NCBI GenBank assembly: GCA_035550515.1
Contig: DASZOZ010000142.1
Coordinates: forward strand, 1-55,661
Source of the DNA: DATARH01 sp035550515
GTDB lineage: Bacteria > Pseudomonadota > Alphaproteobacteria > ATCC43930 > CGMCC-115725
Direction of reading: 5' to 3'
Length of the DNA stretch: 55,661 nucleotides
Made by a program: the position numbers and the translations under genes. Numbering within the stretch: the stretch's first letter is position 1; each line of letters opens with the position of its first letter. A model generated the notes under the pieces. The model made no database searches and was not told the origin of the DNA. It saw only the letters and a program-made list of their open reading frames with translations. This document shows, in pieces, positions 1 to 6,500 of this stretch.

Positions 1-91
1 GCTCGCCGTTGATGCCGGTGTACGAAACCAGATGCCGCGCCGCCGGCAAAGCCCTTTCGCGGCGCGGGCCGCTCGCATGTTTCGCGGTCAT
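1..91 (-). CDS. Possible N-terminal fragment of a divergent gene (off the left edge)
   Basis: A minus-strand frame starts with ATG at 89-91 and stays open for 30 codons to the window edge (peptide begins MTAKHASGPRRER and ends LVSYTGINGE). A purine-rich GAGGATAT lies upstream on that strand (around 102-109). It would be head to head with the AtuA-like gene and share the 92-163 spacer. The fragment is too short to assign a family, and chance open frames are common at this GC content. Confidence 0.25.
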   Translation of the reverse strand, partial: MTAKHASGPRRERALPAARHLVSYTGINGE

Positions 92-120
92 GCGGCGCGC
101 GATATCCTCGACCCCTGGCC

Positions 121-152
121 GGCAATCGAACGGCAAATCGAACGGCAATCGA
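121..152 (+). repeat. Three direct repeats GGCAA(A)TCGA just before the AtuA-like gene
   Basis: GGCAATCGA (121-129), GGCAAATCGA (132-141) and GGCAATCGA (144-152) recur every 11-12 bp, about one helical turn. The last copy runs into the GAGGAG ribosome-binding site (151-156). Iterated one-turn repeats can be regulator sites, but this is inference; simple slippage is the alternative. Confidence 0.4.
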
Positions 153-163
153 GGAGCGCGGCG

Positions 164-1528
164 ATGGCATCGTTTCCGCTGGTATCCGCGACCGGCATGC
201 TGGGTTCGGGGTTTCGCGCCGAATCGCTCGACAAGGCGGTCTCGTTGGGCGCCCGGATGATCGGCTGCGACGCCGGCAGCACCGACCCCGGCCCCGGTCC
301 GCTGGCGACCGGTGTCTGCATGTTCTCCAAGGCCGCGGTCAAGCGCGACACCGAGATCATGCTGACCAGCGCGGTCAAGGCCGGGATCCCGCTGGTCGTC
401 GGCTCGTCCGGCACCTCGGGGTCGGATGCGGGGCTCGCCTGGATGGTCGAGATCGTGCGCGAGATCGCCCGCGAGCAGGAGCTTCACTTCAAGCTTGCGG
501 TCATTCATTCCGAATTGTCGCGGGAGACCGTCCGGCGGCATCTGCGCGCGGGCAGAGCGCGCGCCTTGCCGCCATCGCCGCCGCTTGGCGACGCCGATAT
601 CGACGCGGCGACCCACATCGTCGGCATGATGGGTGTCGAGCCGATCCAGGAGGCGCTCAGATCGGGCGCGCAGGTCGTTGTCGCCGGGCGCAGCAGCGAC
701 ACCTCGATCTTCTCGGCACTGCCGCTGATGGAGGGCTACAAGCCGGCGGTCGTCTGGCACATGGCGAAGATCCTCGAATGCGGCGCGGCGGCGGTTGCGG
801 TGCGCACCGCCCCCGACTCGATGATGGCGGTGCTGCATGACGACAATTTCGAGGTCTTTCCGCTGCGCGACGACTATCGCTGCACGCCGCAAAGCGTCGC
901 CTCGCACACGCTTTATGAAAACGCCGACCCGTTCGAATTGAAGGAGCCGTCGGGCACGCTGCGCACCGACAATGCCCGTTACGAGGCGATCGACGACCGG
1001 ACGGTGCGGGTGTCGGGGTCGGAATTCGTGCGTGACCCGGAATACACGATCAAGCTCGAAGGGGTGCGCCGGGTCGGCTATTCGACGATCCTGATGGGCG
1101 GGGTGCGCGACCCTTACATCCTCGCGCAGATGGACGGCTGGCTCGCCCAGCTCGACGACGCGATCAAGACCCGCATCCGCAACACGATCGGCGACAAGCC
1201 CTACGAGATCGTCACGCGCGTCTATGGCCGCGACGGGGTGATGGGCGCGCTGGAACCGTTGCGCGGCAAGGTGGGCGGCCACGAGGCCTTCATCCTGTGG
1301 GATGTGATCAGCGAGTCGCAGGAATTGTCGCGCTCGATCGCGACCAGCCTGTCGCACATGGCCGTCCACAACCCGATCGCAAAGTGGAACGGGTTGATCT
1401 CGGGCGTCGCCTTTCCCTATTCGCCGCCCGAGATCGACCGCGGCCCGGTTTACGAGTTCCACCTCAATCACGTGCTCGTGCCCGACAGCCCGACATCGCT
1501 ATTCCGCACCGAATACGAGGAGATTTGA
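164..1528 (+). CDS. AtuA-like (acyclic terpene utilisation / DUF1446) family protein
   Basis: The 454-residue protein matches the AtuA-type family: an early glycine-rich segment (LVSATGMLGSGF, then GCDAGSTDPGPGPLATG), a VVGSSGTSGSDAG stretch and a GAQVVVAGRSSDTSIF motif in the middle. AtuA was named from the acyclic terpene utilisation cluster of pseudomonads, but its reaction is unknown. The start at 164 is chosen because GAGGAG lies 8 bases upstream and the conserved region begins at once; an in-frame upstream ATG at 32 would add 44 unconserved residues. It is followed after 3 bases by its DUF4387 partner, the usual arrangement. No geranyl-CoA carboxylase genes are nearby, so a terpene substrate is not implied. 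Confidence 0.85.
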   Translation: MASFPLVSATGMLGSGFRAESLDKAVSLGARMIGCDAGSTDPGPGPLATGVCMFSKAAVKRDTEIMLTSAVKAGIPLVVGSSGTSGSDAGLAWMVEIVREIAREQELHFKLAVIHSELSRETVRRHLRAGRARALPPSPPLGDADIDAATHIVGMMGVEPIQEALRSGAQVVVAGRSSDTSIFSALPLMEGYKPAVVWHMAKILECGAAAVAVRTAPDSMMAVLHDDNFEVFPLRDDYRCTPQSVASHTLYENADPFELKEPSGTLRTDNARYEAIDDRTVRVSGSEFVRDPEYTIKLEGVRRVGYSTILMGGVRDPYILAQMDGWLAQLDDAIKTRIRNTIGDKPYEIVTRVYGRDGVMGALEPLRGKVGGHEAFILWDVISESQELSRSIATSLSHMAVHNPIAKWNGLISGVAFPYSPPEIDRGPVYEFHLNHVLVPDSPTSLFRTEYEEI

Positions 1529-1531
1529 GTC

Positions 1532-1855
1532 ATGGCGAAATCGGGGGCAACGCTCGGCGAGCTGGCGAAACTGGTGCGGTCGAAAAATGCCGGCCCGTTC
1601 TGGCTGACGATCGACATCATGTTCGACGATGCGGACGCCTACCGCCGCGCCCGCGACGCGGAGATCGTCAACCGCGCGGCGATCGCCCGGCTTTACAACC
1701 GCAACCCGAACGAGATCATCGTCGTCAACCACGACATGGCGCAGGCGATCAAGGTGAGCTTCCCGCGGCCGCAAAGCTCCGGCTCCAAGCTCGACAGCGA
1801 CGCCTATGGCGGCCAGCAATACGCCCCGCTGCTGGAACTCGAAGTGCCGGGCTGA
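1532..1855 (+). CDS. DUF4387 domain protein, AtuA partner
   Basis: This 107-residue protein has the features of DUF4387, the small family normally encoded directly after AtuA-like genes: LAKLVRSKNAGPFWLTIDIMF near the start, then ARLYNRNPNEIIVVNHD, and a C-terminal DAYGGQQYAPLLELEVPG. Its gene starts 3 bases after the AtuA-like stop, so the two are almost certainly co-transcribed and may act as one complex. Its function is unknown. It has no signal peptide or membrane segment. Confidence 0.85.
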   Translation: MAKSGATLGELAKLVRSKNAGPFWLTIDIMFDDADAYRRARDAEIVNRAAIARLYNRNPNEIIVVNHDMAQAIKVSFPRPQSSGSKLDSDAYGGQQYAPLLELEVPG

Positions 1856-1898
1856 TAACGGACCGAATTGAGACTGATACGCTGCCGTTATGAACCGA

Positions 1899-1923
1899 TT
1901 CCCGGCTTTCGCCGGTATGACGG
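1899..1923. repeat. REP-like hairpin between convergent genes
   Basis: CCGGC (1902-1906), loop TTTC, GCCGG (1911-1915), embedded in ATTCCCGGC...GCCGGTATGACGG, a common proteobacterial extragenic palindrome pattern. It sits between the convergent DUF4387 gene and the small minus-strand gene. The 12-mer GCCGGTATGACG recurs at 39596-39607, just upstream of a CoA-transferase gene. Confidence 0.5.
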
Positions 1924-1939
1924 CGAGAGGTGACCACCC

Positions 1940-2176
1940 CTATCGATCGCTGACCGACAGGATCGATTTGTTGGCCTCGGAGACGCGGATGATCTTGTAG
2001 TTCCGGTTTGCGGACGGGTTCGCGGCTTCAGGCAGTGCAAACCCGATCGTCAGGGTCCAGACCGCGAGGTGGTCGTCGTAGAGGAAATTCTCCAGACGCA
2101 CATTTGCCGGAATCCCGGGCGCACACAGCTCGGCGACATGTTGCTTGGCGACGGCGACAGCCGCTTGCAGATCCAT
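1940..2176 (-). CDS. Small conserved-looking hypothetical protein
   Basis: This 78-residue protein (MDLQAAVAVAKQHVAELC to NKSILSVSDR) is soluble, with no signal or membrane segment. The pattern of a helix followed by alternating strands (VRLENFLYDDHLAVWTLTIGF, NYKIIRVSEANKSI) suggests a small alpha+beta domain. The start at 2176 is preferred over one 14 codons upstream, which would overlap the monooxygenase gene; from 2176 the gap to that gene's stop is 8 bases, so the two probably form one transcript. I do not recognise a family. Confidence 0.6.
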   Translation of the reverse strand: MDLQAAVAVAKQHVAELCAPGIPANVRLENFLYDDHLAVWTLTIGFALPEAANPSANRNYKIIRVSEANKSILSVSDR

Positions 2177-2184
2177 CGGTCGGC

Positions 2185-3567
2185 TCACTCGGCGGTTTTG
2201 CGGCGGGCGGCGTGCCAATCGGCGGCGCGCGGGATCGGCAGACCGAGATTGTCGCGCAAGGTCGGTCCCTCGTAGTCCTGGTGGAACAGGCCGCGGCGCT
2301 GCAGTTCCGGCACCAGCAGCCGCACCACGTCGTCATAGGCGCCCGGCATGCTGGTCGCAGCCAGCACAAAGCCGTCGCAGGCGGGGGCGTTGAACCATTC
2401 CTCCATCTGGTCGGCGACCTGCGTCGGGTTGCCGACAAACATCGGGTGCTCCGCCACGGTGCCACGGCCGGAAATGGCGATGAAGTCGCGCACCGTCGGG
2501 TTTTTCTTGCCGGACAGCCGGATCACCCGGTCGCGAAACCCCTGGAACGACAGTTCGGCCAGTTCCGCGTCGGAGAACGGCTCGTCGAGCGGCTTCCTGG
2601 CGAAGTCGTAATTCAGCACCTCGGACAGCAGCACCAGCCGGTCGACATCGCGCGCCGTCGCCTCGATGATCGCGCGCTTTTCCTGCGCTGCTGCCGCGCT
2701 CTCGCCGACGCAGACATAGCAGGCCGGAGCGACGCGCACGCTGGCCGGCTCGCGGCCTTGCGCCGCGACCGCCGCCTTGAGCGCGGCGTATTCGCGGACG
2801 CCGTCGGCCAGGCTGTGGAAGATGACGAACACCAGATCGGCCCATTTTGCCGCAAAGGCCTGGCCGCGCCCCGACTGCCCGGCCTGGATCAGCACCGGCT
2901 GGCCCTGCGGCGAGCGCGGCACGCTGAACGGCCCGCGCGACCGGAAATACCGCCCCTCGTGGTCGAGCCGGTGCACCTTGCCGGGGTCGGCAAAGAGGCT
3001 GGCGGCCTTGTCAAGGATCAGCGCGTCGTCCTCCCAGGTGTTCCAGTGGCCGAGCACGACCTGCATGAACTCGTCGGCGCGGTCGTAGCGCTCGTCATGC
3101 GCCATATGCGCGCGCTGGCCGAAATTCTTCGCCTCGCCGCTGTTGAGCGAGGTGACGATGTTCCAGGCGACGCGGCCCTTGAGCATCAGATCCATCGTCG
3201 CGAAGACCCGCGCGATGTGGAACGGCTCGTAATAGGTGGTCGAATAGGTCGCGCCCAGCCCCAGCCGCTGCGTCACCGCGCCCATCATCATCAGGACCGT
3301 AGAGGGGTCCATCTTGACCGCGCGCACCCCGGCGCCGACCGCCTCGGCATGGTCGCCGGTGTAGAGGTCGGGCAGCGCCAGCCGGTCGTCGAAGAACGCC
3401 ATCTGGATCTTGCCGTCCTCCAGCGTGCGGGCGATGCGCTGGTAGTATTCCGGCGTCAGGAAATCGAGCACCGTCGCCGGATGGCGCCACGAACCGGGCA
3501 GGTTTGAGCAGTTCTGCGCCTGCAGAAAGGCGACCAGCGTCATCATGCGGTTCTGTTGGGCGGCCAT
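2185..3567 (-). CDS. LLM-class flavin monooxygenase, NtaA/SnaA/DszA type
   Basis: The 460-residue protein is a bacterial-luciferase-fold oxygenase of the nitrilotriacetate monooxygenase A branch. Seen: an N-terminal GSWRHP motif, FFDDRLALPD, the Y-rich TYSTTYYEPFHIAR segment, GRVAWNIVTSLN and the QAGQSGRGQAFAAKWADLVF region, all typical of this branch. These enzymes hydroxylate their substrate using FMNH2 supplied by a separate NAD(P)H:flavin reductase; no such gene is in the window. The start at 3567 has GGAG 9 bases upstream, so the annotated protein is shorter than the longest open frame. It is divergent from the Baeyer-Villiger gene across a spacer with two dyads. Substrate unknown. Confidence 0.88.
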   Translation of the reverse strand: MAAQQNRMMTLVAFLQAQNCSNLPGSWRHPATVLDFLTPEYYQRIARTLEDGKIQMAFFDDRLALPDLYTGDHAEAVGAGVRAVKMDPSTVLMMMGAVTQRLGLGATYSTTYYEPFHIARVFATMDLMLKGRVAWNIVTSLNSGEAKNFGQRAHMAHDERYDRADEFMQVVLGHWNTWEDDALILDKAASLFADPGKVHRLDHEGRYFRSRGPFSVPRSPQGQPVLIQAGQSGRGQAFAAKWADLVFVIFHSLADGVREYAALKAAVAAQGREPASVRVAPACYVCVGESAAAAQEKRAIIEATARDVDRLVLLSEVLNYDFARKPLDEPFSDAELAELSFQGFRDRVIRLSGKKNPTVRDFIAISGRGTVAEHPMFVGNPTQVADQMEEWFNAPACDGFVLAATSMPGAYDDVVRLLVPELQRRGLFHQDYEGPTLRDNLGLPIPRAADWHAARRKTAE

Positions 3568-3680
3568 GCCGACAATCTCCGGGTCGATCCGCAGCGGAAA
3601 GACGAGGCCCTTCTTACCAGCCGGACCCGGACCGCGGGAAACGCTGTTATCGCAGCGCTCCCGCCTCCGCCCGCGGTGAC

Positions 3681-3702
3681 GCAAGGCTGTGTTTCGCCTT
3701 GC
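3681..3702. promoter_or_regulatory. Perfect 7-bp inverted repeat in the divergent promoter region
   Basis: GCAAGGC (3681-3687), spacer of 8, GCCTTGC (3696-3702), lying between the divergent monooxygenase genes. Candidate operator; a hairpin role is also possible because there is no gene end here to terminate. Confidence 0.4.
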
Positions 3703-3715
3703 TCAAACCACGAGG

Positions 3716-3734
3716 TTGTAAGTTTGCCTTACGA
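3716..3734. promoter_or_regulatory. TTGTAAG-N5-CTTACGA dyad, candidate operator
   Basis: TTGTAAG (3716-3722) and CTTACGA (3728-3734) form a 7-bp dyad with one mismatch around a 5-bp spacer, about 30 bases upstream of the Baeyer-Villiger start. The size fits a TetR- or MarR-type operator, but no regulator gene is adjacent. Confidence 0.4.
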
Positions 3735-3765
3735 TCGTCTCGATATCGCTGACAAGGAAGTGGTG

Positions 3766-5406
3766 ATGCCGGACACGTTGGTGCTAGCGGAACGGCCCGC
3801 CCGGGAGCGGGCCGCGGACTACGATGCGATCATCATCGGCGCCGGGATTTCCGGCATGTACCTGCTGCATCGGCTGCGTGCGCTGGGCATGGCGACGCGG
3901 GTGTTCGAGTCCGGCAGCGATGTCGGCGGCACCTGGTACTGGAACCGCTATCCCGGCGCCCGTTTCGATTCCGAGAGCTGGACCTACGGCTATTCCTTTT
4001 CCAAGGAGCTGCTGCAGGAATGGGACTGGAAAGAGCATTTCTCGCCGCAGCCCGACACGCTCGAATACCTCAACCTCGTGGCCGAGAAATTCGACTTGCG
4101 GCGCGACGTGGAATTCTCCAGCACCGTGACCGCGGCACATTGGGACGACGCGGCGAACCGTTGGACCGTGACGCTCGACAGCGGCCGGCAGGCGCGGTCG
4201 CAGTTCCTGTTCACCGCCATCGGCATCCTCTCGGCGCACACGCTGCCGAACATCCCGGGCCGCGACAGCTTCCGCGGCCCGGCCTATCACCCGGCGCGCT
4301 GGCCCAAGACGCCGGTCGACTTTACCGGCAAGCGTGTCGGCGTGATCGGCACCGGCGCCACCGCGATCCAGGCGATCCCGGAGATCGCCAAGCAGGCGGC
4401 GCAGCTCACCGTGTTCCAGCGCCGGCCGAACTGGGCGGCGCCGCTGCACAACGCCAAGATCGGCAAGGCGGAAATGGCGGCGATCAAGACCCGCTACGAC
4501 GAGATCTACGCGCGCTGCCGCGAGACCCCGAGCTGGTTCATTCACAGCGCCGACCCGCGAAAAACGCTCGACGTGCCGCCCGAGGAACGCGAGGCGTTCT
4601 GGGAAAAGCTGTACGGCGAGCCCGGGTTCGGCATCTGGATGGGCAATTTCCGCGACATCCTGCTCGACGAGAAAGCCAACGCGGCGATCACCGAGTTCAT
4701 CGCCAGGAAGATCCGCCAGCGGGTCAAGGACCCCAAGGTCGCCGACAAGCTGATCCCCAAGGATCATGGTTTCGGGACGCGGCGGGTGCCGCTGGAGAGC
4801 GGCTATTTCGAGGCCTACAACCGCGATAACGTCCTGCTCGTCGACCTCAACGAGACGCCGATCGAGCGCATCACCGAGACGGGAGTGAAGACCAGCGACC
4901 GGGACTACGCATTCGACATTCTGGTCTACGCCACCGGCTTTGACGGGGTGACCGGCGCGTTCGACCGCATCGACATCCGCGGCCCCGGCGGCGTGCGGCT
5001 CAAGGATGTCTGGGCCGAGGGACCGCGCACCTATCTCGGCTGGCAGCCGGAAGGCTTTCCCAACATGCTGATGGTGCTCGGCCCGCACACCGCGCGCGGC
5101 AACATCCCGCGCGCGGTGGAGCACGGCGTCGAGTGCCTGGCCGGCCTCCTGGAGTTCATGCGCGCTCACGGCTATTCGCGGGTCGAGACGCGTCCCGAGG
5201 AGGTCGCCGACTGGACCCGCACGGTCATCAAGGCCTCCGAGCCGTTGCTGTCGAGCAAGATCGATTCCTGGCAGACCGGAGTGAACCGCAATGTCGAGGG
5301 GCGGACGGTGCGCCGCGTGCTCGGCTATAACGGCAACGGCGTGCACTACCGGCGCAAATGCGACGAGGTCGCCGCCGGCGGCTACCGCGAATTCGCCTTC
5401 CGCTGA
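3766..5406 (+). CDS. Flavin-containing (Baeyer-Villiger type) monooxygenase
   Basis: The 546-residue protein has the full type I Baeyer-Villiger layout: an FAD Rossmann motif (IIGAGISGMYLLHRL, about residues 22-36), the family GGTWYWNRYPGARFDSES segment, the diagnostic FxGxxxHxxxWP fingerprint at residues 169-180 (F, G, H, W, P all present), and a second NADPH Rossmann motif (VIGTGATAIQ). Such enzymes insert oxygen next to a ketone carbonyl, giving an ester or lactone. The start at 3766 follows an AAGGAAG site; an earlier in-frame ATG at 3556 would overlap the divergent gene. The isochorismatase-fold gene follows 34 bases downstream. Substrate (cyclic or linear ketone) cannot be read from the sequence. 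Confidence 0.9.
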   Translation: MPDTLVLAERPARERAADYDAIIIGAGISGMYLLHRLRALGMATRVFESGSDVGGTWYWNRYPGARFDSESWTYGYSFSKELLQEWDWKEHFSPQPDTLEYLNLVAEKFDLRRDVEFSSTVTAAHWDDAANRWTVTLDSGRQARSQFLFTAIGILSAHTLPNIPGRDSFRGPAYHPARWPKTPVDFTGKRVGVIGTGATAIQAIPEIAKQAAQLTVFQRRPNWAAPLHNAKIGKAEMAAIKTRYDEIYARCRETPSWFIHSADPRKTLDVPPEEREAFWEKLYGEPGFGIWMGNFRDILLDEKANAAITEFIARKIRQRVKDPKVADKLIPKDHGFGTRRVPLESGYFEAYNRDNVLLVDLNETPIERITETGVKTSDRDYAFDILVYATGFDGVTGAFDRIDIRGPGGVRLKDVWAEGPRTYLGWQPEGFPNMLMVLGPHTARGNIPRAVEHGVECLAGLLEFMRAHGYSRVETRPEEVADWTRTVIKASEPLLSSKIDSWQTGVNRNVEGRTVRRVLGYNGNGVHYRRKCDEVAAGGYREFAFR

Positions 5407-5440
5407 CGGGGCGCGCCGCCATTCTTCCGAGGAGACCGCC

Positions 5441-6049
5441 ATGCCCGAGCCTGAACGTCTCGACCCCAGCCGGACGGCGCTCATCGCCTATGACGTCTGC
5501 CGGCGGGCGCTGACCCCGGCCGACCCGGCGCGGCGCGCGGCGATGCGCCCGGTGCTCGACGCCTGGGTGACGATGATCGCGGCGGCGCGCAGCGCGGGCC
5601 TGCCGGTGATCTATACGACACCGGTCAGCCGCGCCGACGGCGCCGATGTCGTGCTGCTGCCGACCGACCTCTCGGCCGAGACCGGCGTGCCGCCGCTCAC
5701 CAACGGGGTCGAGGGCACCCCGGAGGCCGGCTTCCCCGACGAGATCGCGCCGCGGCCGGAGGATTACGTGTTCCTCAAGCGCCGGCCGAGCGCCTTCTGG
5801 GGTACGGGCGTCGCCGAGCTGCTGCACATGCTGCGGCGCGACACCGTCATCATCGGCGGCGGCGCCACCAATCGCGGGGTCGAGACCAGCGTGCGCGAGG
5901 CGTTCAACCGCGACATCGCCTCGGTCGTGGTGCGCGAATGCTGCTGGGGCGGCGACCCGGCCGCTCACGCCTACAGCCTCGACAAGGCGATGAAGATGTA
6001 CGCCCGCATCCGCACCCTCGACCAGGTCGCGGCGATGCTGCGCGGTTAG
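5441..6049 (+). CDS. Isochorismatase-fold hydrolase with Gly at the nucleophile position
   Basis: The 202-residue protein has the isochorismatase-like fold: the first-strand acid Asp18 (LIAYDV), the lysine Lys113 in VFLKRRPSAFWGT, and the third-motif strand VIIGGGATNRGVETSVREA. In most cysteine hydrolases (nicotinamidase, carbamoylsarcosine amidase) that loop carries the catalytic Cys; here the position is Gly146. Isochorismatases such as EntB and PhzD also have Gly there and hydrolyse a vinyl ether without a nucleophile, so an ether- or enol-type substrate, or a non-catalytic role, is more likely than amide hydrolysis. GAGGAGA precedes the start. The stop overlaps the convergent downstream gene by 4 bases. 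Confidence 0.82.
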   Translation: MPEPERLDPSRTALIAYDVCRRALTPADPARRAAMRPVLDAWVTMIAAARSAGLPVIYTTPVSRADGADVVLLPTDLSAETGVPPLTNGVEGTPEAGFPDEIAPRPEDYVFLKRRPSAFWGTGVAELLHMLRRDTVIIGGGATNRGVETSVREAFNRDIASVVVRECCWGGDPAAHAYSLDKAMKMYARIRTLDQVAAMLRG

Positions 6050-6492
6050 GCCCGGCGCCAGAACGGCGGGCGGGCGCGGACCGGGTCGAGCAGCGACCAG
6101 TCCCCGTCCTCCAGCACGTGGCCGCGCGGATAGGGCGGGCGCGGCTCGAGGCCGAGCGAGCGCACGACCCGATCGTCGCGGTAATAGCATTGCAGCACCA
6201 CGCGGGTCAGCGTCGCCACCGCCTCGCTGCCGGTCTCCCGCAGCGCCGCCGCCGCGGCCTCCCGGCGCGCCGGATCGAGGCTTGCGAGCGGGGCGCCGGC
6301 AAGGTGGGCGAGGCGATCGAGCGCCGTCCGCACAGGGGCCGCGTCGCGGCCGAGCGTCGCGAGGATGTCGGCCTGGATCGCCGGGTCGTCGGCACCCGGC
6401 ACGGCGAATGCCGCGCTGGCCGGGATGATCATCCCGGCGATGGCGCGCAGATCGTCGGTCTGGCGCCCGGTGAGGGGAGTGTCGGCGGTCAT
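6046..6492 (-). CDS. Small subunit of a GMC dehydrogenase (gluconate 2-dehydrogenase subunit 3-like)
   Basis: A 148-residue, mostly helical protein encoded 8 bases after the GMC flavoprotein gene. The N-terminal LRAIAGMIIPASAAFAVPGADDP resembles the start of the gluconate 2-dehydrogenase subunit 3 family (MIIP...PGA pattern), and the C-terminal YYRDDRVVRSLGLEPRPPYP closes the domain. In characterised membrane dehydrogenases this subunit carries a Tat signal and escorts the flavin subunit across the membrane. Here there is no signal peptide, so this version probably stays in the cytoplasm. The family call rests on context and the weak N-terminal pattern. Its TAA stop overlaps the stop of the convergent isochorismatase-fold gene. 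Confidence 0.65.
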   Translation of the reverse strand: MTADTPLTGRQTDDLRAIAGMIIPASAAFAVPGADDPAIQADILATLGRDAAPVRTALDRLAHLAGAPLASLDPARREAAAAALRETGSEAVATLTRVVLQCYYRDDRVVRSLGLEPRPPYPRGHVLEDGDWSLLDPVRARPPFWRRA

Positions 6493-6500
6493 CGCGGGCC

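Noticed and set aside
164..1855. Acyclic terpene degradation pathway
   Set aside because: Only AtuA-like and DUF4387 proteins are present; the carboxylase and dehydrogenase genes of that pathway are not seen.
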